Positions 30,271 to 38,711 of a stretch of 54,458 nt of DNA are shown here, piece after piece. The notes beneath the pieces were generated by a model that was not told the DNA's origin, did not search any database, and saw nothing but the letters and a program-made list of their open reading frames with translations. The stretch's first letter is position 1. Every line of letters starts with the position of its first letter. The stretch covers positions 1 to 54,458 of the forward strand of contig CAMBSN010000009.1 of assembly GCA_945870505.1 (NCBI GenBank), written 5' to 3'. The stretch is from Candidatus Kuenenia stuttgartensis. GTDB lineage: Bacteria; Planctomycetota; Planctomycetia; Pirellulales; UBA1268. A program made the position numbers and the translations under genes.

Positions 30271-31227
30271 GTGGGCAGTGTTGCACGCAGTATGCGGTTT
30301 CTGGTCGGCATCGGCATGATCGCCGCCGGCGCGACGTTGGCGGTTCCGGCGGGCCGGCTGACCGCAGCCGCCTGGACGGCGTCCCAGGCGTCCGCGGGCG
30401 GTGCTCCACCGCAGGCCCCCGCTGCCGTCCAGGCCATGCCTCCGGCCGTTGCCCCGTCTGCCGGGCCTGGGCAATGGCTCGTGCCGGAGGAGTCCCTGCC
30501 TCCGCCGGTCGTGCCCCGGGCGGATTACGCGCCGCCACCCTCGCCCGACCGTCTGCCTCCGGTCGCGATGGCGGCTGTGGCCCAAGGACCCGACATGAAC
30601 GGTACCTACCGTTCGACCCTGCAAGTGCCTCCTCCGCCGTTGCTCGACGCCCACGCGCCGCCTCCGGCCACAGCTGCCTGGGCCACTCCGGCTCCGCAGC
30701 CGTTGCCTTCGGCTCAGGTCGGTTCGGCCTCGGAGCCTTCCCCCTCGACATATGTCATACGTGATGGCGATGACCTGGCGTCGATATCCGCGAGGTTCTA
30801 TGGTCATCCCGCCGCGGCCGCGGCACTCTGGACCGCAAACCGTGACCTGATCCCAAACCCAGACCTGCTGCCAATCGGATCCGAGATCAGGCTCCCGCCC
30901 CCGTGGGCAGTTCCCGGAAGTGCTTCGTCGCAGCACGGCGGTGTGAGGTCGATCGAGCCTCCACCGACCGGTGTCTTCCCAAGGCAGGTTGAGGCGTTAC
31001 CGGCCTCGGCGGCCTGGCTCGATGGTCGGCAGGCCCCACCGCCAGCCACCACCCGGCCCGCCCCGGTCGCCGGCACGGTGCGACTCGCGCCGGGTGAGAC
31101 ACTCGAGACACTGGCCGAACGGTTCTATGGCGACCGTCGTGCCGCTGCGAGGATCTGGGAGGCCAATCGCGATCGTCTTCGCAGTCCCGAACTCGTTGTC
31201 CCGGGCATGGAACTACGCTTGCCTTGA
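30271..31227 (+). CDS. LysM-domain envelope protein, two LysM-like repeats
   Basis: About 318 residues. The start is uncertain: GTG 30271 has GAGGG just upstream, while ATG 30223 and ATG 30292 are alternatives. A hydrophobic N-terminal stretch (MRFLVGIGMIAAGATLAVPAG) indicates export or anchoring. A long Pro/Ala-rich linker follows. LysM 1 (TYVIRDGDDLASISARFYGHPAAAAALWTANRD) ends in PIGSEIRLPP. After a second Pro-rich linker, LysM 2 (VRLAPGETLETLAERFYGDRRAAARIWEANRDRL) ends at VPGMELRLP at the C-terminus. LysM binds peptidoglycan or related glycans. No catalytic domain is present, so it may be a wall-binding scaffold. It converges on the hydrolase-like gene with a 7-bp gap. Confidence 0.8.
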   Translation: MGSVARSMRFLVGIGMIAAGATLAVPAGRLTAAAWTASQASAGGAPPQAPAAVQAMPPAVAPSAGPGQWLVPEESLPPPVVPRADYAPPPSPDRLPPVAMAAVAQGPDMNGTYRSTLQVPPPPLLDAHAPPPATAAWATPAPQPLPSAQVGSASEPSPSTYVIRDGDDLASISARFYGHPAAAAALWTANRDLIPNPDLLPIGSEIRLPPPWAVPGSASSQHGGVRSIEPPPTGVFPRQVEALPASAAWLDGRQAPPPATTRPAPVAGTVRLAPGETLETLAERFYGDRRAAARIWEANRDRLRSPELVVPGMELRLP

Positions 31228-31234
31228 ACCACGG

Positions 31235-32245
31235 TCAGCCACCGCGGCTGGCGACGACCTTGATGAACCCGGGAATGACCGTTGCGGGATCGGCCGCCCG
31301 GCCGCCCCTGTCGGCCGATCGGGCTGCCGCGAGCTCGTCACCGCTGCGGTTCGCCGGATGCACAAAGAGCATCAGCGACGCCTCGACCGCTTTCGCTGGC
31401 GATGAATCCTTTTCGTTGCCGGGCGGACGCCGGGTGTCGTACCACTCCTTCGGCCGCAGTCTTTTCATCTGATCGAATACCTTTAAGGCATCTCGATCGT
31501 CGGATCCCGCGATCACGAGCATAGGGATCGTGCGGCGCACGGCGTCGGTGGCGAGTGCCGGATTGAGGGAAAACCCCTTCGCTGCGAACGCCGGGCTGAT
31601 GAGCACGAGCCCTGCGACCTCGCGGCCCTGAGGGCCGCTGGCGATATCAGGCCACGCAGCGTCAGCGGCGGCCCAGTGGGCCGCCACGGAAGCGCCGATG
31701 CCAGAGCCGACGACGAACAGCGGTGCCTTCGGTACGTTCCCGTTCGCCGTCTCACGCACGATCCAGTTTCGAATGCACTCGACATCGCCGCGAATCCCCG
31801 ACTGGTCGCGGACCCGGCCACCGCGGGAAGCGGCCATCATCTCGAAGTCCCCCTTCTTGAGCAGTTTCGTCTGATCATCCTGGTGCGACGGGAGTGAGGC
31901 GAGTTTGGATTCGCCGTGGCCCCGGAGGTCGGGTGCCACCACCGCGCACCCTGCGGCCTGGAGTGAGCGTGCCAGAGGCTCCACGGCCTGGTGCGAACCG
32001 CCGAGATCATGCAGGAGGATGACGATGCCCAGAGGGCTCACGTCTTCGGAGACGGGGTAGTACCATGCGGCGATCGAGGTTCCGTCGCTCGTCTCGACGT
32101 CGAACTCTTCGGCCGTGTCTTTGGCGGCGGCTTTCGCTGGAGCAGTCGGCGCCGGCTGGGCCTGGGCCTGGGCGAGGGCGGCGTGGAACAGGAGGGCGAC
32201 CAGGGCCGTCGACAGCGGCCTCAGGCGGAAGGGGCTTCGGGGCAT
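31235..32245 (-). CDS. Alpha/beta-hydrolase fold protein lacking the nucleophilic serine
   Basis: A 336-residue exported protein with a signal peptide (about 1-27, PLSTALVALLFHAALAQAQA). The alpha/beta-hydrolase fold is clear: IVILLHDLGGS (oxyanion strand, about 74-84), VVAPDLRGHGES (102-113), and a late IPMLVIAGSDDRDALKVF segment carrying the usual acid position. The nucleophile elbow reads 180-GSGIG-184, so the residue that should be Ser/Cys/Asp is Gly182. Related planctomycete proteins often show GAEMG there, so this looks like a non-classical or non-enzymatic branch. The annotated start ATG 32245 gives the signal peptide; the frame is open further upstream. It is divergent from the vWA gene (141 bp apart). 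Function unknown. Confidence 0.75.
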   Translation of the reverse strand: MPRSPFRLRPLSTALVALLFHAALAQAQAQPAPTAPAKAAAKDTAEEFDVETSDGTSIAAWYYPVSEDVSPLGIVILLHDLGGSHQAVEPLARSLQAAGCAVVAPDLRGHGESKLASLPSHQDDQTKLLKKGDFEMMAASRGGRVRDQSGIRGDVECIRNWIVRETANGNVPKAPLFVVGSGIGASVAAHWAAADAAWPDIASGPQGREVAGLVLISPAFAAKGFSLNPALATDAVRRTIPMLVIAGSDDRDALKVFDQMKRLRPKEWYDTRRPPGNEKDSSPAKAVEASLMLFVHPANRSGDELAAARSADRGGRAADPATVIPGFIKVVASRGG

Positions 32246-32385
32246 GGCGGAATGCTCTTGGGTCGGGGGAAACCACAGCAACCCCGGCGGGCAGGGTCGG
32301 CAGAGATATAGAATATCGGTGGCAGGGCGAGAACTTCCACCGGCCGGCCGATCACCACAGGGATGGGCGGAGCAACCCAGGAGCA

Positions 32386-34362
32386 GTGACGGCCGTGCTC
32401 GAGTCCGCAAAACGCTGGTGGCAGGAGCAGACGGGCGAGGAGGAAACTCTGCTCGACGGCGACACGCCCGCCTGGGCGGTGAGCCTTGTCATCCATGTCG
32501 TCGTCCTGATGGCGTTGGCTTTGATCGGCGTCCAGAAGATCGATCCGCAGTCCAAGGCGATCGCGATTCTCGCCTCAGTGGCCCCGATCGAGGACGACTT
32601 CCTCATCCCGCCAGAGATGGTGGTCGCGGCCGAGGAATCGTCGGCCGCAGCGTCCGATGCCGAGAACCTCGAGATCGCCACGGCGGTGGCGCCGGAGATC
32701 TCCGACGATCCTCTCGTGACGGTGGACGTGGTGGAGGGGCTCGCCGGCGAAATCGCCGTCGCCCCGCTCGACCTGCCGCCGACCGGGGCCGAACTTGGTG
32801 CGTTCCTGCAAACCGGCCGCATCGGGGAGGGGGACACGGGGGTGGGCACCGCCGGCACCGGAGGCGCCGTCGACCGCCTCACCTTGGAGATCGCCGCGTC
32901 GCTCCAGCAGCGGACGACCGTGGTCTGCTGGGTCTTCGACCAGTCGGTCAGCCTCGCCGGCCAGCGTCGTGAAATTGCCAGACGTCTCAGCCGGGTGTTC
33001 GAGGAACTCGGGCTTGCTACCCGCGAGTCGCACAGCAACGAACTGCTGAACCTCGTCTATGCCTACGGTCAGAAGGTCACCCCGGTGATCACGGAGCCGA
33101 CGCAGGAGACGGCGCCGGTGGTCGCGGCGATCGACTCGATTCCGGTTGACGAATCGGGCGTCGAGATGACGTTCACCGCGATTGCGGAGGCGGCGAAGAA
33201 GGCCAAGCAGGTGCGGGTGTCTGCCGCGAAGCGCAACGTGATGATCATCGCGTTCACCGATGAGGTCGGCAACGATCAGCAGTATGCCGACCAAGTCGCC
33301 GCCTTCTGTCGCACCCAGGCGATGCGGGTTTACGTCGTCGGAGTTCCGGCGCCCTTCGGGATGCGGGAGGTACGGATGAAGTTCAAGGAGTTCGACCCCA
33401 AGTACGACGATGATGTGCAGTGGGCGGTGGTCGAGCAGGGGCCGGAATCGCTCTATCCAGAGGTGGTTCGAGTCCGGTCGGGACGCGAGTCCGACGAGGC
33501 GATCGACTCGGGATTCGGCCCCTTCAGCCTCTCCAAACTCTGCGCGGAGACCGGCGGCATCTACTTCTGCGTGCATGCCAACCGCAACGCGGCCCAGAGG
33601 GTGACCGACCGTGAGGTAGCCGATATGGCGTCCGGCCTGCGGTACTTCTTCGACCCGGAGGTGATGCGAGCCTACCGGCCCGACTACCAGGCTGCGTTGA
33701 AGATCGATCAACTCCTCGCCGGCAACGGGGCGATGAAGGCCCTCGTTGAGGCCGCGAAGAGTTCCGAAGTCGCGCCGATGGACTCCCCGGTGCTCGAGTT
33801 TCCGAGGCGGGACGACGGCGCGCTGGCCCAGCTGCTCGGCGACGCCCAGAAGAAGGCGGCCGTGCTCCAGCCGAAGATCGACGCACTCTACGGCATCCTT
33901 GCCGTCGGTCTTCCTGACCGCGACAAAGTGAAGGAGAAGCGCTGGCAGGCCGGTTACGATCTGGCTCTCGGTCGAGTGATTACCCTCAAGGTGCGGACCG
34001 ACGCCTACAACATCATGCTGGCCCAGGCGAAGGCTGGGATGAAGTTCAAGGATCCGAAGAGCGACACCTGGCGACTGGAGGTGGACGACGACATCGCGGC
34101 CGCGGGCTCACAAACGGAGAAGCTCGCATCGCAGGCGCGAACGCTGCTGACGCGGGTGGTGGACGAACATCCGGGAACGCCGTGGGCCCACTACGCTGCG
34201 GCGGAGTTGCGGCAGCCGCTCGGCTACCGCTGGGAGGAGGCCCATACTGGGGTCAATGAGAAGAAAAACGACGGTGGCGGTGGCGGTGGTAATCGTCCCA
34301 GGGACGACATGCGCCGCACGCTCGCGCCCCCGAAACCGAAGCGTGACGTGAAGAAGCTCTGA
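32386..34362 (+). CDS. Membrane-anchored von Willebrand factor A-like protein
   Basis: About 658 residues. Start is GTG 32386 or the in-frame GTG 32395; AGGAG at 32379-32383 precedes both. One transmembrane helix (about 26-46, WAVSLVIHVVVLMALALIG) anchors the N-terminus. An acidic linker follows, then a vWA-like domain from about residue 183 (TTVVCWVFDQSVSLAGQRREIARRL) with the MIDAS motif DQSVS. That domain includes AKRNVMIIAFTDEVGNDQQYADQVAAFC and YVVGVPAPFG. The remaining 300 residues (SLSKLCAETGGIYFCVHANRN, helical repeats) are not recognisable and end in a Lys/Arg-rich tail. vWA domains mediate metal-dependent protein contacts. Similar proteins occur throughout Planctomycetes with no assigned role. 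Confidence 0.75.
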   Translation: MTAVLESAKRWWQEQTGEEETLLDGDTPAWAVSLVIHVVVLMALALIGVQKIDPQSKAIAILASVAPIEDDFLIPPEMVVAAEESSAAASDAENLEIATAVAPEISDDPLVTVDVVEGLAGEIAVAPLDLPPTGAELGAFLQTGRIGEGDTGVGTAGTGGAVDRLTLEIAASLQQRTTVVCWVFDQSVSLAGQRREIARRLSRVFEELGLATRESHSNELLNLVYAYGQKVTPVITEPTQETAPVVAAIDSIPVDESGVEMTFTAIAEAAKKAKQVRVSAAKRNVMIIAFTDEVGNDQQYADQVAAFCRTQAMRVYVVGVPAPFGMREVRMKFKEFDPKYDDDVQWAVVEQGPESLYPEVVRVRSGRESDEAIDSGFGPFSLSKLCAETGGIYFCVHANRNAAQRVTDREVADMASGLRYFFDPEVMRAYRPDYQAALKIDQLLAGNGAMKALVEAAKSSEVAPMDSPVLEFPRRDDGALAQLLGDAQKKAAVLQPKIDALYGILAVGLPDRDKVKEKRWQAGYDLALGRVITLKVRTDAYNIMLAQAKAGMKFKDPKSDTWRLEVDDDIAAAGSQTEKLASQARTLLTRVVDEHPGTPWAHYAAAELRQPLGYRWEEAHTGVNEKKNDGGGGGGNRPRDDMRRTLAPPKPKRDVKKL

Positions 34363-34403
34363 TAAACACGCCCGGTGGAAGCACGATGGTGCCGCGGGGG
34401 CTC

Positions 34404-34531
34404 GGGGCTGCCCATGCCCGTCGCCGGACACTCGCTGCGGGCTCCGGCCCTCCGCTCGTTGCACGCCGGCAGCGCTTCGCCATCCCGGCTTCGCTTGCCG
34501 CCGAGCCCGGCTCTCGGGCACGGGCAGCCCC
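34404..34531. repeat. 128-bp element with inverted ends (family member 2)
   Basis: Ends GGGGCTGCCCATGCCCG (34404-34420) and CGGGCACGGGCAGCCCC (34515-34531) are complementary at 16 of 17 positions. Its interior is nearly identical to the element at 46980-47107 and more distantly related to 24871-25002. It lies 41 bp after the vWA stop. Confidence 0.8.
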
Positions 34532-34608
34532 TCGCGAGATCATCCCTCGCAGGTGATACCGGCTGCGGTGCTGCGACGAGAAGCGACGATCAATTGTGAG
34601 TCTTCTTG

Positions 34609-34995
34609 CGTGCTGGCCGGCAGGAAGCCGGCCGTTGCCCGGCCAGGATTGCTTGGCACAGGTTGGACACCTGTGCTACGGATGGAAGTGCCGGGCTCAA
34701 GGCTGCCGGGGCCATGGATGGGTTGGTGCCGCGCCGGCGAATCCCTTCGGGCCTTCGGCGGCTTACGTGCTGGCCGGCAGGAAGCCGGCCATTGCCCGGC
34801 CAGGCGAACCTTGGCTTCGCCCACGCCGGGCTCAAGGCTGCCGGGGCCATGGATGGGTTGCCGCCGCGCCGGCGAATCCCTTCGGGCCTTCGGCGGCTTA
34901 CGTGCTGGCCGGCAGGAAGCCGGCCGTTGCCCGGCCAGGCGAACCTTGGCTTCGCCCACGCCGGGTCAAGGCTGCCGGGGCCATGGATGGCCCGG
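34609..34995. repeat. 135-bp tandem repeat array
   Basis: Direct repeats with a 135-bp period: CGTGCTGGCCGGCAGGAAGC begins at 34766 and 34901, and GCCGGGCTCAAGGCTGCCGG begins at 34690 and 34825 (third, one base shorter, at 34960). A diverged first unit begins at 34609 and contains the CACAGGTT palindrome. Each unit holds small palindromes (GCCGGC, CCGGCCAGG). Two nearly identical full copies imply recent duplication. Confidence 0.85.
34657..34675. repeat. Dispersed palindrome, CACAGGTT family copy 4
   Basis: CACAGGTT / CACCTGTG with a GGA loop (one arm mismatch), followed by CTACGGATGG. It lies in the first unit of the tandem array. Confidence 0.7.
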
Positions 34996-35006
34996 CAGCC
35001 GTAAAG

Positions 35007-35654
35007 TTAGAACGTCAGGCTGTCGTCGGCAAAGACGTCGCGGCTTTCATAGGCATGGAAGCACCGCGAGATCTTCTGTGACAGCATCTGCAGGAACATT
35101 CCGCGGAAATCCGCCTCCGTACGGTCGCTGGCCGGGATCGCGCTATTGGCCGGGAAGGCGAAGTCGTCGATCCGCTTGTCGAACAGCACTTTCTTCGTCG
35201 CGACGTCGTACACCCGCACGTGGGCGGTGGCGCGGCCGCGGTAGAGCGTTGAGCCCTCGTGCAATCGGAACTGCTCGAGGTCGATCCCCATGACGATGTC
35301 GGCGTCGAGCGATTTGCCGAGGGTCGGGTAGTCAACCCACGAGTTCTCGTCGATCCAGCGGGCCACCTCCTGCTGGCTGATGAGACGGGCGCGGCGAACT
35401 TTGCTCTCAACCTGCGCGCCGACCAGCGATGCCAGTTCGCGGGCCGATCCGGCGTCGCTGAACTCCAGTTCCACGATCGGGCGGCAGACGACGGCCACGT
35501 GCTTCCCCTTGAGGCCGGAGAACTCGGCGGGCACGTCGGCCGGTTGGAGCAGGTAGGCAGCGGTGAGGAGCGTCGAGCAGCCGCAGGCGGCCGGCAGCAG
35601 GATCGCTGTGGCGAGGGCTGCGAGGCGCATCGGGCGGACCGCGGGGGAGAGCAT
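35007..35654 (-). CDS. Putative lipoprotein of unknown function
   Basis: A 215-residue protein with a lipoprotein-type signal (RPMRLAALATAILLPAACGCS); the acylated Cys is one of the two at about residues 24-26. The mature part begins LLTAAYLLQPADVPAEFSGLKGKHVAVVCRP. It has an alpha/beta pattern with RRARLISQQEVARWIDENSW, DADIVMGIDLEQFRLHEGSTLYRGRATAHVRVYDV and KVLFDKRIDDFAFP. That arrangement (short secretion leader, nucleotide-like strand, ATxHVRVYDV strand) resembles periplasmic lipoproteins such as CsgG/LpoB-like folds; this is only an impression. ATG 35654 is chosen, with AGGA about 10 bases upstream; ATG 35630 is an alternative. It is divergent from tilS. Confidence 0.7.
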   Translation of the reverse strand: MLSPAVRPMRLAALATAILLPAACGCSTLLTAAYLLQPADVPAEFSGLKGKHVAVVCRPIVELEFSDAGSARELASLVGAQVESKVRRARLISQQEVARWIDENSWVDYPTLGKSLDADIVMGIDLEQFRLHEGSTLYRGRATAHVRVYDVATKKVLFDKRIDDFAFPANSAIPASDRTEADFRGMFLQMLSQKISRCFHAYESRDVFADDSLTF

Positions 35655-35761
35655 GGCGGGGATCCTCGGTGGTTGGGCCGAAGTTCGGCCGTTCGAGAGA
35701 CGGAGGGTACCGGTGGCCCGTGGGTCACTCAATGCCGCTTCCCGGGCCGTCGTCTGGCAGA

Positions 35762-36844
35762 ATGGGCAAACAACGAACCATGGGCACGGCATCTCAAACC
35801 AGTGGCGGACATACTGCGACCGAGCGCACGGTCGCCGAGGGGGAGTTTGTCGCGACGGTGGCAGCCGCCCTGCCAGCGACCAGCTTCTGGACGATGCCGG
35901 TGCTCGTGGCCGTCTCCGGCGGCGCGGATAGCGTCGCCCTGCTCGTCGCCCTGCGGCAGATCGTGCCCGTTGGGCTGGAACGGCGGCTGATCGTCGCCCA
36001 TGTCGAGCACGATCTTCGTGGGGATTCCGCCGACGATCGTGGGTTCGTCGCCGATCTCGCGTCGCGCCTGGGGCTGGCGTGTGTCTGGCGGCGGGTCGCG
36101 GTGCGCGATGACGACGGCGACGAGGGTCTGGAAGGCCGTGCCCGTCGGCTGCGATACGACGTTCTCGTGGAGGCTGCGCTCGACCACGGCGCTCGGCACG
36201 TCGTGACCGGTCACACGGCGGACGACCAGGCGGAGACGATCCTGCAGCGGATGCTGCGGGGCACCGGGCTGGCCGGGATCGGCGGCATGGCGGCGGCTCG
36301 GGAGCTCGTGCCGGGCGTCTCCCTGCTGCGGCCGCTTCTCGGGCTGCGGCGCGAGGCGGTACGACGATTCCTGGAATCGCTCAACCAGTCGTGGCGCAAC
36401 GATCCCTCCAACGCCGACCTCCGTCATACCCGCAACTTCATCCGCCACGAGGTCCTACCGCGGTGTGCGGACGGCCCCTTTCCCTCGGCGTCCGAAGCGA
36501 TCGTCCGGCTCGGTCGCCAGGCGTCTCTCGTGGCGGCTGCAATCCGGAGCGCGGCCGAGCACCTACTCGACATCCATGCGAGCCGGCACGCCGACGGCAG
36601 CGTCGTGGTGCGGGCGCGGGATCTCGCCGGACTCGACCGCCATCTCGTGGCCGAGGTGTTCGTGGCGCTGTGGCGGCGTGAGGGCTGGCCCCAGCAGGGC
36701 ATGACGGCCCGGCACTATGCGGCCCTTGCCGAGCTGGTGGCCGATCCAGAGCGGATCCCCACTGCATGGTTTGCCACCGATCTGCCCGGCGGAGTCCGCG
36801 CGACGCCCCTGCCAGGCGGATGGCTTGACCTGCGGCAGATTTAG
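35762..36844 (+). CDS. tilS: tRNA(Ile)-lysidine synthetase
   Basis: A roughly 360-residue ATP-pyrophosphatase that attaches lysine to C34 of the tRNA-Ile(CAU) anticodon, an essential decoding step. The P-loop motif AVSGGADSVALL begins about 50 residues in. VAHVEHDLRGDSADD, GLEGRARRLRYDVL and the HTADDQAETILQRMLRGTGLAGIGGM signature follow. RPLLGL and the WRNDPSNAD..HTRNFIRHEVLPR segment are typical of TilS. It is the short form: the C-terminal domain is abbreviated. No good ribosome binding site distinguishes ATG 35762 from ATG 35780. After the stop, GACCTGCGGCAG from the last codons is repeated once in the spacer before the convergent MFS gene. Confidence 0.94.
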   Translation: MGKQRTMGTASQTSGGHTATERTVAEGEFVATVAAALPATSFWTMPVLVAVSGGADSVALLVALRQIVPVGLERRLIVAHVEHDLRGDSADDRGFVADLASRLGLACVWRRVAVRDDDGDEGLEGRARRLRYDVLVEAALDHGARHVVTGHTADDQAETILQRMLRGTGLAGIGGMAAARELVPGVSLLRPLLGLRREAVRRFLESLNQSWRNDPSNADLRHTRNFIRHEVLPRCADGPFPSASEAIVRLGRQASLVAAAIRSAAEHLLDIHASRHADGSVVVRARDLAGLDRHLVAEVFVALWRREGWPQQGMTARHYAALAELVADPERIPTAWFATDLPGGVRATPLPGGWLDLRQI

Positions 36845-36889
36845 CTGGCCGCAGCCGACCTGCGGCAGGTTTCCTGAGCGCAGCCGACC

Positions 36890-38485
36890 TCAGGGCGACA
36901 TCTGGACCCGCTTGTAGCCGCCGATACTCGCGAAGTAGAGCATGAGCCCAAGGTAGATCACCGCCATCGTGGCTGGGATGTACGAATCGGCCTTCAGGGT
37001 CTCGCGGTCGCCCTGCTGGTCGGCCTGCACCGCCTGCTTCTGCTCCGCGGTGGCCGCATCGCCGGCATCCCGAGCCGCCTTGACCTTCGCGCCATCGAGG
37101 CCAAAGACCTGCGAACTGGGGATATTGAGGAACAGACTGGGGGTTTCCGACCGGTACTGCTCGTAGGCCGCCGGGTTGGTTGTCTGTAGCGTCTCGCCGG
37201 CGAAGCGATCCTTGGAGTAGCCGAGCCCCGGGCCGCCAATCAGGCCCGCCGAGAGCATGCCGATGCCGCCCATGATCGACATGGCGACGGCACCGGTCTG
37301 GGGGAACCGATCGCCGACGACAGCGAGCATGGTCGGCCAGAAGAACGTCTTGCCGACGGCGTAGATGCCAAGCGCGGCCAACGCCGCCGGGAACGTGTCC
37401 ATGCCGCTGGCGAACCGCAGGCCGACGAACGCCAGGATCGATGAGACCAACAGCAGGCCGATCGGCGAGAGACCGAGCCTCGTCTCGATGAAGTGGGCAC
37501 AGAACCGCAGGCCGAACATGATCACTGAGGTCCAGATGAACAGTGCCTTGCCCTGCTCAGAGGAGAACAGGTTGCCGGTGATGTTCTGGATCCAACTGTC
37601 CGTGCCCAGTTCCACGGCCCCGACCAGGGCGTGCGTGACGAACAGAATGAACAGCATCACGGAGCCGAGCGAGAACTTCGTCATCGCCGCGACGGCGAGC
37701 AGGAGCAGGCCTCCGAGTGCATAGCCGATCGCGGCCGCGTTGTCGGGGACGAAATTCTTGAGGATGTCACCAAAGAACAACGAGAGCAGGTAGCAGGCCA
37801 CGGCGGCGCCAAGGATGCCGACGTCGCGGAACATGTCGACGAAGCTTGCCCCCTTCGCCGCCGCCTCCGACTTTGGAAACGTCTGACCCAGGAACATCAG
37901 GGCGTAGATCGCCGTCGGGATGAGGTAGAGCGCCAGTTGGTACTTCCAGTCCAGGTGAAGCCTGTCGTCGAGAAACCAGCCCGCCACGGTTCCCAGCACC
38001 ATGCCCGCCGGCCAACTGGCGTGGAGGATGTTGAGATAGTGTGTCCTGTTGTGCGGGAACACCGTCGAGACGAGGGGATTCGCCACGGCCTCGAGCGTGC
38101 CGTTGGCGAACGCGAAGATGAACGAACCCCAGAAGAGCATCTGATACGCATTGTCTGGCGACGATGCGCTGAATGTGACGAGCGCCGAGAGGATGTGACC
38201 GGCGAGTGCGAGCGCCACGAGTTTGCCGTACCCGATCTTGTCGACGATCACGCCGCCAATGATGATCCCGAAGCAGAAGCCCGTGAGCCCGGCGCCGGTG
38301 ATCTGGCCCACTTGGGAAGCTGTGAATCCGAACTGCTCCCGCCAGTTGTCGAGGATGCCGCCGCGGATCGCGAAGCCCACGCCAGCAGCAAGGATCGCCA
38401 TAAACCCGGCCCAGAGGAGCCGCTGGGCGTTGGGATAGGCGCCGGCAAGGTCGGCGGATGAATGGTTGGTGCGGGTGGCGGCCAT
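36890..38485 (-). CDS. MFS transporter
   Basis: A 531-residue major facilitator with 12 or more hydrophobic helices starting at about residue 20 ([22 protein letters not shown]). The conserved loop-2/3 region is present ([21 protein letters not shown]). The second half contains [22 protein letters not shown] and [22 protein letters not shown]. Before the last helix lies an 80-residue soluble loop rich in Ala, Gln and Asp ([15 protein letters not shown]), longer than usual. Many planctomycete MFS proteins of this type are annotated as sugar or nucleoside permeases; the substrate cannot be told from sequence. Start ATG 38485; the frame is open far upstream only as a shadow. It is divergent from the AsmA-like gene and converges on tilS. 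Confidence 0.88.
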   Translation of the reverse strand: MAATRTNHSSADLAGAYPNAQRLLWAGFMAILAAGVGFAIRGGILDNWREQFGFTASQVGQITGAGLTGFCFGIIIGGVIVDKIGYGKLVALALAGHILSALVTFSASSPDNAYQMLFWGSFIFAFANGTLEAVANPLVSTVFPHNRTHYLNILHASWPAGMVLGTVAGWFLDDRLHLDWKYQLALYLIPTAIYALMFLGQTFPKSEAAAKGASFVDMFRDVGILGAAVACYLLSLFFGDILKNFVPDNAAAIGYALGGLLLLAVAAMTKFSLGSVMLFILFVTHALVGAVELGTDSWIQNITGNLFSSEQGKALFIWTSVIMFGLRFCAHFIETRLGLSPIGLLLVSSILAFVGLRFASGMDTFPAALAALGIYAVGKTFFWPTMLAVVGDRFPQTGAVAMSIMGGIGMLSAGLIGGPGLGYSKDRFAGETLQTTNPAAYEQYRSETPSLFLNIPSSQVFGLDGAKVKAARDAGDAATAEQKQAVQADQQGDRETLKADSYIPATMAVIYLGLMLYFASIGGYKRVQMSP

Positions 38486-38711
38486 GCGCTGGTGCCTTGT
38501 GGGTGGTGCGACTGGGCACAATGCCGGTGGTGTGGCGGGGCCGGCTCCCCCGGAACCCGGCGATGACGCGGCACTATAGCAACCCGCGCAGCCTAGTGAA
38601 ACGGGGGGTTTTCCGTCGCTTGGCGGCCACGGCCGTGGCTTGACCCCTCGCGGCCGCGGCCCGTACCTTCCCGCCCCGCTTGTCAGCCTTGGTGTTCCCG
38701 CGCGCCGACCC

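Larger units (their letters stand above)
34363..35006. other. 644-bp convergent spacer filled with repeats
   Basis: Between the convergent vWA and lipoprotein genes lie, in order, a 128-bp inverted-ended element, a CACAGGTT palindrome, and a 135-bp tandem array. Open frames across it are by-products of the repeats. I see no gene here. Confidence 0.75.

Noticed and set aside
36826-36890. Repeated GACCTGCGGCAG at the end of tilS
   Set aside because: A single short duplication after the stop codon; too small to infer function or a mobile element.
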